A stretch of 64,000 bases of DNA from Flavobacteriales bacterium (GTDB lineage Bacteria; Bacteroidota; Bacteroidia; Flavobacteriales; Flavobacteriaceae): NCBI GenBank assembly GCA_017303755.1, contig JAFLBS010000003.1, positions 124,001 through 188,000 of the forward strand, given 5' to 3'. The translations under genes and the position numbers were made by a program. Position 1 is the first letter of the stretch. Each line of letters starts with the position of its first letter. Below the pieces are notes generated by a model. It had not been told where the DNA came from. It worked only from the letters and a program-made list of their open reading frames with translations, and searched no databases. Below are positions 1 to 7,377 of the stretch, piece by piece.

Positions 1-461
1 CGTGTAAGAAATACGATGCCAATGGCAATGAAATCATTTTTGAAGAATTGTACAAAGCACATTGGGTTTTGGGCGATTGGCAAATGGAAGACAGTTTGGG
101 TGTTTTAACCGAATCGTGGACACAAATTGACGACAGTACTTACAACGGTTCAACGTATTATATAAAAAATAAAAAAGATACTATTCATTTTGAAACAATG
201 GAATTAATGCAAAATGAAGATCTTTTGATTTACACTTCAACCGTTAAAGGCGAAAATGGCAATCAAGCTGTTTCGTATCGGCTAACAGAAGACAATGACA
301 GCTTATTGGTTTTTGAAAATAAAAAACATGATTATCCTCAAAAAATAGCCTATTCTAAAGAGAATGACAGTACGATTAAAGCTGTAATTCAAGGCATTCA
401 AAACAAGAAACAAAAAACGGATAGTTACCTTTTCAAGAAACTTCCAAAAGAAAAGAAATAA
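1..461 (+). CDS. DUF6265 family protein, 5' end cut by window edge
   Basis: The reading frame (codons from base 3) is open to the left edge, so the true start lies outside; a TTG at base 48 is not needed as a start. The visible part has an LGDWQMED opening, a central ESWTQIDDSTYNG stretch, an FETMELM strand and a late FENKKHDYPQKIAY motif. This is the pattern of the DUF6265 domain, a small beta-rich domain of unknown function common in Bacteroidota. The first visible residues (CKKYDANG) could be the start of a mature lipoprotein, but the signal sequence is not in the window. A hairpin terminator follows 15 nt after the stop. Family assignment is fairly sure; function is unknown. Confidence 0.75.
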   Translation, partial: CKKYDANGNEIIFEELYKAHWVLGDWQMEDSLGVLTESWTQIDDSTYNGSTYYIKNKKDTIHFETMELMQNEDLLIYTSTVKGENGNQAVSYRLTEDNDSLLVFENKKHDYPQKIAYSKENDSTIKAVIQGIQNKKQKTDSYLFKKLPKEKK

Positions 462-475
462 ACGTCTCACCACAT

Positions 476-501
476 AAACTTGTCAATTGGCAAGTTTTTT
501 T
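476..501 (+). terminator. Intrinsic terminator after the DUF6265 gene
   Basis: AAACTTG pairs with CAAGTTT across an 8-nt loop, followed by a run of T. It closes the transcript of the preceding gene before the receptor promoter. Confidence 0.6.
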
Positions 502-549
502 ATTCCTAATTTACACTAAATCAATTTCCTAAAAAAGAACAAATGTTAA

Positions 550-572
550 TTATTTATATTTATTCTAAATAA
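550..572. promoter_or_regulatory. Upstream copy of a 23-bp imperfect palindrome (candidate metal-dependent repressor site)
   Basis: The ends are TTATTT and AAATAA; 18 of 23 positions are self-complementary counting the rules of an odd-length palindrome. The right half (TTATTCTAAATAA) is identical to that of the copy at 611-633. It lies directly before the -33 TTTG of the receptor promoter. Its position and the nature of the regulated genes suggest a Fur-like or DtxR-like iron regulator; that identity is inference. Confidence 0.5.
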
Positions 573-574
573 AC

Positions 575-605
575 TTTGTAGAACAAAATTTCGTATCTAT
601 ATTTG
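575..605 (+). promoter_or_regulatory. Bacteroidota sigma-A promoter of the siderophore receptor operon
   Basis: TTTG at 575-578, a 19-bp spacer, and TATATTTG at 598-605 match the Bacteroidota consensus (TTTG, 19-21 bp, TAnnTTTG). Transcription should begin near 611-613, giving a leader of only about 22 nt that consists almost entirely of the second palindrome. Confidence 0.7.
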
Positions 606-610
606 CATCG

Positions 611-633
611 TTATTTTTAATTATTCTAAATAA
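611..633. promoter_or_regulatory. Downstream copy of the 23-bp palindrome, abutting the receptor start codon
   Basis: It has the same ends and right half as the copy at 550-572, with 18 self-complementary positions of 23. It begins at the predicted transcription start and ends on the base before the ATG. A repressor bound here would block promoter clearance; centre-to-centre distance to the other copy is 61 bp, close to six helical turns. Confidence 0.55.
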
Positions 634-2835
634 ATGTTCAAATATACCCTACCCTTCGTTTTAATTCTATTGTTTAGCACTCCTAATTTTGCACAAGAAA
701 TAGCAACTAATGAAACCGATTTCATCTTTAATGATACTGTAAAAAACAGTAAAGGAGAACTACTTAACGAAGTAATCATCTCTTTAAATCCTTTTAAAAC
801 ACCAGTTAATGTTACTCGAAGCAACATCAAACCAATGGATTTACCGCAAGGAATTCAAACAGTTGATAAGTCTGTAATTTACCAGCAACAAGCGCTTCGT
901 TTGAGTGATGTTGTCAAGAATATAAACGGAGCATATGTTGGTTCTGCTCGCGGAGGAGCACAAGAATCGTTCTGGTCACGCGGTTATGACTTGAGTGCCA
1001 ATAACATTTTTAAAAATGGATTCCGAATGAGTAGTGGCTCGTTTCCTGAAGTTGCTTCACTCGAGCGAGTAGAATACCTAAAAGGAAATTCAGCACTTTT
1101 ATTCGGGAACGTGGTTCCTGGTGGAGTTGTAAATTTAGTTTCTAAAATACCGCAATTCAATTTTGGTGGAGAAATTTCGTTCCAAACAGCCAGCTACAAT
1201 TTTTACAAACCTACTCTTGATATTTATGGACCATTAAGTAAATCAATTGCTTATCGAATTAACGCTGTTTATGAAAACTCCGAAAGCTTTAGAGACGTGG
1301 TTCAACGAGAGCGCATGTACATCAACCCATCATTTTTATTTAAAATTTCTCCAAAAACCGAGTTTATAGTACAAGGTGATTATTTGAACGACGATTGGAC
1401 ACCCGATTTTGGTACTGCAATGATTGGAAAAGAAATTATTGATTTGCCACGGAATTTATATATGGGAGCCGATTGGTCTAACGGAAATACAAGACAAACT
1501 ACAGCTTCTGGCTTACTAAAACATAGTTTTAATACCAATTGGAAATTAGTTTTCAACTCTTCTTTTCAGGATTATGACCGCGAATGGAAAGGAACTGAAC
1601 GCATACAACCAGCAGCGGATGGTACATGGAATCGTCCTTTAGGTCAAGCCAAAAATACCGAACGTATCTTAGCTGATCAAATCAGTCTTTCGGGTACATT
1701 TGAAACTTTTTCACTTAAACATCAACTATTCACAGGTGCCGATTGGGAAAATTCATTCACTGAAGCCTATACTTTTGCCTTCACTCCAGCAACTTATGGA
1801 AACGGAAATGTATTTAATTTTGACAACTTTGACCAAGGTTCGGGAATCATACCCGAATCTCAAACTACCCGTTTGGTTGAAACTGAAACCAGTCGATTTG
1901 GTGCTTATGCTCAAGATTTAATTTCGTTTCCAAAATACTTCAAACTTTTACTAGGATTACGCTGGTCATGGCAAGAAGCCGAAACAACAACTTCAACTTA
2001 TATACCATCTCCAACTACCGTTACAGTAAATCCAATTCGAATTGACAAAGCCTTTTCTCCCAAAGTAGGATTGGTTTTTCAACCTGATGAACGCACATCA
2101 TTTTTTGCTAGTTATTCGAACTCATTTACTCCTAATTCAGGAACTACAATTGATTTTCAACCCATTGAAGCTTCAATTATAACACAATACGAAGCTGGAA
2201 TCAAAAAAGAATTCATAAACCAACACCTTTCATTAGGAATTACGGCTTACCATATTGTTAACGATAATTTTGCTCAAACTGCTCAATACGATATCAACGG
2301 AAATATCAACACGAACACAGAATATAAAGTTTTAAATGGTGAAACAACTAGTAAAGGAATCGAAATTGACTTAACTGCTAATCCTATAAAAGGCTTGACC
2401 ATGATGGCAGGTTACAGTTACAATGATATGCGTTTCACCAAAACTTCGGTTACCAATGGTGGTTTTATTGAAGGTGATCGTTTGACTCGAACTCCGTATT
2501 GCACAGGAAATTTCAGTGCTTTTTATAAATTTAGTGAATTTGCAAAAGGATTAAATTTGGGTGCAATGGTTAGTTATATGGGAAGAAGATTGGGCGGATG
2601 GAACAATGATTATCAAATCACCAACGCTGGAGTAGTTTCGATTCGCGATCGCGTAGTTTCATTGAGTGATTATACTACAATTGATTTTTCGGCAGGTTAT
2701 GATTGGAAAAATTATTCTATTTTGGCACGAGTTTCCAACATCACTAATGAATTGAATTATACTGTTCACGAAAATTACAGTGTAAATCCGATTGCACCAC
2801 GACAAATTACTGCTATTATAAAATATAAATTCTAA
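634..2835 (+). CDS. TonB-dependent siderophore receptor
   Basis: This is an outer-membrane receptor that imports a ferric siderophore using TonB energy. A signal peptide ends at NFAQ (residues 1-21). The plug follows: VYQQQALRLSDVVKNINGAY, then RGGAQESFWSRGYDLSANN, ASLERVEYLKGNSALLFGN and PGGVVNLVSK, the signature of FhuA/FcuA-type receptors. The rest is a 22-strand type barrel ending in IIKYKF. Length (733 aa) is normal for the family. No carboxypeptidase-like N-terminal domain is present, unlike SusC proteins. The next gene, a PepSY membrane protein, starts 3 nt after the stop, so the two form an operon. The two palindromes around the promoter predict iron control. The ligand cannot be read from sequence. 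Confidence 0.93.
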   Translation: MFKYTLPFVLILLFSTPNFAQEIATNETDFIFNDTVKNSKGELLNEVIISLNPFKTPVNVTRSNIKPMDLPQGIQTVDKSVIYQQQALRLSDVVKNINGAYVGSARGGAQESFWSRGYDLSANNIFKNGFRMSSGSFPEVASLERVEYLKGNSALLFGNVVPGGVVNLVSKIPQFNFGGEISFQTASYNFYKPTLDIYGPLSKSIAYRINAVYENSESFRDVVQRERMYINPSFLFKISPKTEFIVQGDYLNDDWTPDFGTAMIGKEIIDLPRNLYMGADWSNGNTRQTTASGLLKHSFNTNWKLVFNSSFQDYDREWKGTERIQPAADGTWNRPLGQAKNTERILADQISLSGTFETFSLKHQLFTGADWENSFTEAYTFAFTPATYGNGNVFNFDNFDQGSGIIPESQTTRLVETETSRFGAYAQDLISFPKYFKLLLGLRWSWQEAETTTSTYIPSPTTVTVNPIRIDKAFSPKVGLVFQPDERTSFFASYSNSFTPNSGTTIDFQPIEASIITQYEAGIKKEFINQHLSLGITAYHIVNDNFAQTAQYDINGNINTNTEYKVLNGETTSKGIEIDLTANPIKGLTMMAGYSYNDMRFTKTSVTNGGFIEGDRLTRTPYCTGNFSAFYKFSEFAKGLNLGAMVSYMGRRLGGWNNDYQITNAGVVSIRDRVVSLSDYTTIDFSAGYDWKNYSILARVSNITNELNYTVHENYSVNPIAPRQITAIIKYKF

Positions 2836-2838
2836 ACC

Positions 2839-3384
2839 ATGAACCACTTAAAAATCAGAAATTTACACCGCGATTTAGGCTATTTCTATATCGGATTGAT
2901 TATCTCTTTTGCCTTTTCAGGGATTTTGATGAACCATCGCGAACATTGGCATCCAGAGAAATATACAGTTCAAACCAAAGTAATTACTGTCACTATTCCA
3001 AAAGATACAGAAATCACTGAAAAATTTGCCGAAGAACTCGGAAAACAACTCGGAATCGATGATAAAATTCGACGCCATAAAGTAAAAGACAACGAATTGA
3101 AAATTTCGTTCGAGAAAAACGATGTCGAAATAGATTTGAAAACCGGTAAAGGTGAAATTGTTACGTTTACCAAAACACCTATCATCAGTCAAACCATGAA
3201 ATTGCATAAAAACACTTCCAATTGGTGGATATATTACAGTGATGTTTTTGGGATTTCTCTTATCACTATTGCCATCACTGGCGCGATTATGATTCCAGCA
3301 GGAAAATTCACTTTCAAAAAGCGCGGTTGGAAATTGGCGTTGGCTGGTTTGATTGTTCCGTTGCTTATTTTACTTTTTGTTTAA
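2839..3384 (+). CDS. PepSY-associated TM helix protein (small, receptor-linked)
   Basis: An inner-membrane protein of 181 aa: one helix near residues 14-32 (preceded by RNLHRDLGYFYIG, typical of PepSY-TM proteins), a periplasmic PepSY-like domain at about 40-120, and two helices at about 132-152 and 163-181. His residues near the helix ends (LHRDLG, MNHREHW, MKLHKN) are placed like the haem ligands of the larger PepSY-TM ferric-siderophore reductases. It is co-transcribed with the receptor. A role in periplasmic reduction or release of siderophore iron is inferred from context. It is much shorter than the four-helix members of the family. Confidence 0.8.
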   Translation: MNHLKIRNLHRDLGYFYIGLIISFAFSGILMNHREHWHPEKYTVQTKVITVTIPKDTEITEKFAEELGKQLGIDDKIRRHKVKDNELKISFEKNDVEIDLKTGKGEIVTFTKTPIISQTMKLHKNTSNWWIYYSDVFGISLITIAITGAIMIPAGKFTFKKRGWKLALAGLIVPLLILLFV

Positions 3385-3410
3385 GGAAATAATTGTTTCA
3401 TTTTGTTTGT

Positions 3411-3446
3411 AAAAAAGGCTCTTGTGTAATGCAGGAGCCTTTTTTT
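3411..3446. terminator. Bidirectional terminator between convergent genes
   Basis: An A-run plus GGCTC pairs with GAGCC plus a T-run across a 13-nt loop. It serves both the receptor/PepSY operon and the minus-strand gene that ends 9 nt beyond it. Confidence 0.8.
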
Positions 3447-3454
3447 GTTGAAAA

Positions 3455-5743
3455 TTATTTAGCCTTAAAATACACTGAAAACAGTTCGCAATTGGAAGTA
3501 AATTCATAATACTCATCCTTATACCGACTCATAAAACCTGAAAAAGCGCTATTATTAGCTTGCCTGAATTCATCACCACTAATATAATAATCTCGTTCGT
3601 ACTGTTTGAGTAACTTAAACTCATTTTCTCTTGCTTGGCATTTGCTCATCATATAATTTGAAAGGGCTTTGAACTTTTTTGATTTTGAACTTTCAAATGC
3701 TTTTTGATAATAGAATTTGGCCTTTTGACAGCCATAATATTCTGCTTCATCTTCGTAATTGGAATCGCGTTCTCCGGTTCTGCTGATTCGTTTTAGCATC
3801 CATGCATTGCCATAATAGCTCATATTATAGTAACAATTGGCGATCAAGAAATAGTCTTGATTGCGGTTTTTGTTTTTACTGTCATTCACCTTGTTTTTTA
3901 ATTGAATTAACGTTTGAACCATAGTAGCTTTTGTGATGTTTTGAGCTGTTTTCTTCTTATCAAAATCCATAAAACCTTTAATCTTATAAAATGGATTTTC
4001 ATTAAACAAAGGCGAGTTCGTATAATGGTTTTTATCAACTTTTAGAAAATAATTGTAGGCCATTTTTAGATTATCTTCTCGCATGTACTTTATGCCCATT
4101 AAATCATTAATTTTATTGGGTTCGTTTTGAAGTTCTTTAATTAGCCATCTATTAAATTGCGAAATATTTGGGTCATTGATTGTTGCAATTACTTTGTGCA
4201 AATCATCTTTTGAAAGTTCTGCATCACTATATCCATACCAATCATAATAAAAATCATCGTGAAGTGTTATTTTATCACTTCTAGATTTCCAATAAAGATT
4301 CATTTCATACTCATAGAAGTCGTCTTTGTTTATTTTTGAAATCAAAAAAGCAGCATCAGCTTTGTTATCTAAAATTTCTAATTCTTTTGCCAAGCCAAAC
4401 AAAAAGGAATAATTCTCTTTGTTGTATTCATCAATTATCGTTTTTTCAATTGATTTTAAAATTTTAGCTTCACTCTTATCTTGATTAGCGGTTAATGCCA
4501 ATGCCTTCACTATAGTACATTGACGTTTAATTTTATCATCTCTAATCTGATTTTCAAACGATTTAATTGTTTGAAGTGATTTGGAATACTCTTTGGTCAG
4601 AAATTCCAAATACGATTTTGACATTTTCCAAAAAATGGGATCTTCTACTGCATTCATATCTGCTGAATTGACAAATTCCAACACTTTTGAAGCGTATTTT
4701 CGATCTACTTCTACTCGATTCAAAATTCGATTTCCATTACTGTTTTCCCAATAATCCTCACGAAGAGAAGGAAGATACATGGTGTACGTTGGAGTCAAAA
4801 TCCAATCTTCTAGCTTATTAATTTCTCTGAGAAGAAGGAAATTCAAACCATTGTTTTTGGAATCAAAAGCATAGATTTTTTTAATATTTTCAAGGTTTTG
4901 ATCTAATCTTCTAAATGAATACAGCACGTGAATGTTGGCTTTTTCCTTATCATTCTTGGCAAATTTCACTACTTTTTCTATGGGAATATTTTTATTGAAA
5001 TACCACTTAATATCAAACTTATTATCCGTTCCTCTGGCAAATACTTGAGCGGCTAAATAATTCATTTTAGCATCATCTAACTCAGCATCCATTCGATAAA
5101 AAAGAGCCCAATTATCTAAAAAATCAGTGGTATTGAATAATTTAGTATAAGCCTCATATAATTTGATGGTTCTTTTTGAATGACCATTAAACGCCAACAA
5201 CTTAAAAATTTGATAATAATACCGTTTCTTTATTATAACATTTTGCACCGATTTTGTTTTTAAAAAAGCTTCGTTAATTGCCTTATCTCGTTGCTTGTCT
5301 TTTATATCCGTATTGTTTTCCCACAAATCATTTTGTTCTGGATTTAATTCTTCCAATTTTTTGGCAAATAACAAATAATGTATGGTTTCATTGTCGTGCT
5401 GCTTGTATAAATACTGAATGAATTTATTCTTAGATTTTGGGGAAACTTCACTGATATCAATCTCAAAAATTGCCTTTTTAATTTCATCAATAGCTACTGA
5501 TTTCTTACAGTGATTGTACCACATTAAATCGTTTTCTGTAATCGTGTTTAACCGTGTAGTATACTTCTCATCATAAAAATAAGACGAGGTGTAATTGTAG
5601 ATTCTGAATCCATCAAAATTAAAATTATCGGGATTAAATACGCTGTACCGAATGTCTTCACCATACGGATAAAAATAGCAGCAAAAACCCTTTGAAGTAC
5701 AACTAATAACTAAAAGAATTGTAAAAACTAGTAAGCGTTTCAT
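3455..5743 (-). CDS. Exported 762-aa protein of unknown function
   Basis: I do not recognise a named family. The start has a hydrophobic signal and a possible lipobox (LLVISC, Cys15), then CCYFYPYGEDIRYSVFNP, an opening I associate with a conserved but uncharacterised Bacteroidota group. The remainder is helical, rich in Asn, Lys and Tyr, with TPR-like spacing (for example NYFLKVDKNHYTN, AKFYYQKAFESSKSKKFKAL near the C-terminus). The gene overlaps the 3' end of the preceding gene on the same strand by 41 nt, which ties the two into one operon and suggests translational coupling. The chosen start is the only one giving a signal sequence. Function is unknown; a role in the envelope together with its partner is inference. 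Confidence 0.75.
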   Translation of the reverse strand: MKRLLVFTILLVISCTSKGFCCYFYPYGEDIRYSVFNPDNFNFDGFRIYNYTSSYFYDEKYTTRLNTITENDLMWYNHCKKSVAIDEIKKAIFEIDISEVSPKSKNKFIQYLYKQHDNETIHYLLFAKKLEELNPEQNDLWENNTDIKDKQRDKAINEAFLKTKSVQNVIIKKRYYYQIFKLLAFNGHSKRTIKLYEAYTKLFNTTDFLDNWALFYRMDAELDDAKMNYLAAQVFARGTDNKFDIKWYFNKNIPIEKVVKFAKNDKEKANIHVLYSFRRLDQNLENIKKIYAFDSKNNGLNFLLLREINKLEDWILTPTYTMYLPSLREDYWENSNGNRILNRVEVDRKYASKVLEFVNSADMNAVEDPIFWKMSKSYLEFLTKEYSKSLQTIKSFENQIRDDKIKRQCTIVKALALTANQDKSEAKILKSIEKTIIDEYNKENYSFLFGLAKELEILDNKADAAFLISKINKDDFYEYEMNLYWKSRSDKITLHDDFYYDWYGYSDAELSKDDLHKVIATINDPNISQFNRWLIKELQNEPNKINDLMGIKYMREDNLKMAYNYFLKVDKNHYTNSPLFNENPFYKIKGFMDFDKKKTAQNITKATMVQTLIQLKNKVNDSKNKNRNQDYFLIANCYYNMSYYGNAWMLKRISRTGERDSNYEDEAEYYGCQKAKFYYQKAFESSKSKKFKALSNYMMSKCQARENEFKLLKQYERDYYISGDEFRQANNSAFSGFMSRYKDEYYEFTSNCELFSVYFKAK

Positions 5744-6755
5744 GGCTGTATTTATTTGAAATTAGGGTATCTAAATGAAAGAATGTTACTGTTGTTTTAT
5801 CGTCAAACTTTACTTTATCTTTTAACTTACTTATGGCGTTCCTTATCTTTTTTTGACTTACGTCTTCGTACTTAATTTTGTCACCCGCTCTAAAATAAAG
5901 ACCAACAAATGAAGTATCTTTTTTTACCTCGTACCAAAGTTCACTTTTTTGTTCGCACACTTGCTTTAAAAAGCTTTCATTCAAATTTACAAACCCTTTG
6001 AATTCGTCGTATTGATAATGATGAGCCCACGAAAAAAGCGGCAATGCAACATCCAAATGAATGGGATATTTTTTATCGACCGTTAAATAAGAATCCAATT
6101 CATCCAAATCTAAAATGGAATTTTTAGAATTATCTTTAAAAGGCTGAATGAGATTATAACACATCAGTGTGGCTCTATTTACGGGTGGAACTCCCATTTT
6201 GGTGCGGTATTTATACGGATACAACCGTAGCGTACAACTCAATTCTTTTTGAGTTGTTTTCTTAAGTTGTTTTAGAAAATAAAAATAATTGTCTCTCGAT
6301 TTTAATGTCCAATCGCAATCAATTTGAATTTCCTTGTAGTCAATGTAGTTCTTAAAACGATTATTAAAATATTTTGACACTAAATGTTTGACGTTACTCG
6401 CCAAAGTATCCATTTCTTCTTTATTACTTTTTAAAAAAACTTCATTTTTAATAAAAACGGTGGGAATAATCTGTAATGAATCTTTGGGTTCATCATTGTT
6501 AAACCAGCTGTATTCATTCAAATTGGTTTTTGAAAAAGGAATATTCCCTAAAGTCGCATCGTACTTTACTTCAAAAAATTTGACGTACAGTTTCTGGATC
6601 TTCAGCGTGTCTAAAAGCTTATATTCTATTGAATCAAAATGATCTCTTTCACTTTTCCAATAATAAAATGCGCGCTCTATATGTTCAATTTTATGGTCCT
6701 TTTTACACGAAAAAAGGAATACAAGAAGCAATCCTAAAAGCGCTATTTTTTTCAT
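5703..6755 (-). CDS. Lipoprotein with a possible TIM-barrel, glycosidase-like fold
   Basis: The lipoprotein signal ends in FLFSCKK (Cys17). After a variable N-terminal part, residues about 140-240 show the alternating strand/helix pattern of a TIM barrel: YKEIQIDCDWT, then ELSCTLRLYPYK, VPPVNRATLMCYNL and YPIHLDVALPLFSWAH. These resemble the barrel strands of DUF3142-like and other glycoside-hydrolase-like proteins in Bacteroidota; no catalytic acid pair can be named with confidence. It is the first gene of a two-gene operon, overlapping the 762-aa exported protein by 41 nt. That it is a lipoprotein is clear; the fold is a moderate guess. Confidence 0.7.
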   Translation of the reverse strand: MKKIALLGLLLVFLFSCKKDHKIEHIERAFYYWKSERDHFDSIEYKLLDTLKIQKLYVKFFEVKYDATLGNIPFSKTNLNEYSWFNNDEPKDSLQIIPTVFIKNEVFLKSNKEEMDTLASNVKHLVSKYFNNRFKNYIDYKEIQIDCDWTLKSRDNYFYFLKQLKKTTQKELSCTLRLYPYKYRTKMGVPPVNRATLMCYNLIQPFKDNSKNSILDLDELDSYLTVDKKYPIHLDVALPLFSWAHHYQYDEFKGFVNLNESFLKQVCEQKSELWYEVKKDTSFVGLYFRAGDKIKYEDVSQKKIRNAISKLKDKVKFDDKTTVTFFHLDTLISNKYSHETLTSFYNSFSY

Positions 6756-6915
6756 CGGAAAGTTGATTTTTGATATAACGTAAATTCGTATTAAAAGTAT
6801 ATGATTTTGGAATTATTTTCTCAATTATTTTTTACTACAAAGGAGCGAAAGTTATTGCAAGGAACGCTAGGGTTTTTAAGTTTAAATTCGCCGCAGATGC
6901 GCTGATTTTTTTTTA

Positions 6916-7068
6916 TTTGTAGCAGAAGCTTTGTAGTTTTAATAACCCATTGTCCTGCTGTCCGCTTTATCTGTCTTTGCGAGCATAAAAACCGTGGCAA
7001 TCTATCAACTATTTACAAAGCTCGCAAAGACAGGATATCGCTTCCATCAGGGCTAATCCAGACGTTTT
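6916..7068 (-). repeat. Composite intergenic repeat, copy A
   Basis: Read on the minus strand the order is AAAACGTCT, then AGCCCTGATGGAAGCGATAT, then a nested inverted repeat (GCTCGCAAAGACAG and its exact complement, 14 bp each, 35-nt loop), then AAAGCGGACAG and CTGCTACAAA. Copy B at 10280-10451 has the same blocks in the same order. The nested hairpin belongs to the widespread CATTGCGAG type of REP-like sequence. Confidence 0.75.
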
Positions 7069-7171
7069 GTGTTTACAGTACCCATTTTTTGCATCCTGCT
7101 TGCTTATTACTTTTACGCATTTCCCACGTGTGATACGAGGCGAAGCAATCTAACTCAAATGGTTTGTTATT

Positions 7172-7200
7172 TTGTCATTTCTCCTTCGTCGAAATGACAA
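7172..7200. repeat. Hairpin with 10-bp perfect arms
   Basis: TTGTCATTTC and GAAATGACAA are exact inverted repeats around a 9-nt loop. This resembles dispersed GTCATTTC...GAAATGAC repeats seen in many genomes. There is no T-run, so it is unlikely to be a terminator. Confidence 0.6.
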
Positions 7201-7213
7201 GTTTGGTCTCGTT

Positions 7214-7277
7214 CGTCTTTCCCGCGAAGGCGGAAACCAAATCAGGAAAATGGATTCCCGCCTTCGCGGGAAAGACG
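7214..7277. repeat. 20-bp perfect inverted repeat of the CCCGCGAAGGCGGG type
   Basis: CGTCTTTCCCGCGAAGGCGG at 7214-7233 is exactly complementary to 7258-7277, with 24 nt between. It is far more GC-rich than its surroundings, which points to an introduced repeat. Similar TTCCCGCG...CGCGGGAA elements are dispersed in unrelated bacteria (compare the dRS3 type of Neisseria). Confidence 0.7.
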
Positions 7278-7290
7278 TAGTGGTAAGTAA

Positions 7291-7320
7291 AAAATCCCGC
7301 CTATTTCTAAACGGGATTTT
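7291..7320 (-). terminator. Terminator downstream of pepD
   Basis: AAAATCCCG and CGGGATTTT form a 9-bp stem with a 12-nt loop; T-runs exist in both directions. It lies about 57 nt beyond the pepD stop. Confidence 0.65.
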
Positions 7321-7377
7321 CTCTATGTTCTATATTCTCTTCTCTTTTTCTGAATTCTAAATTCTGTCTTCTGAAGT

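Larger units (their letters stand above)
6756..7377. other. 622-nt gene-free spacer filled with repeats
   Basis: No credible gene is present. It holds one composite repeat (minus orientation), two strong hairpins, fragments such as GCCGCAGATGCGCTGATT that look like decayed intergenic repeats, and a terminator close to the pepD 3' end. The open frame inside the hairpins (about 7172-7360) is a by-product of the palindromes. Confidence 0.7.

Noticed and set aside
7172-7360. A 62-codon open frame on the plus strand
   Set aside because: It runs through two perfect inverted repeats and a terminator; its peptide is a by-product of the palindromes.
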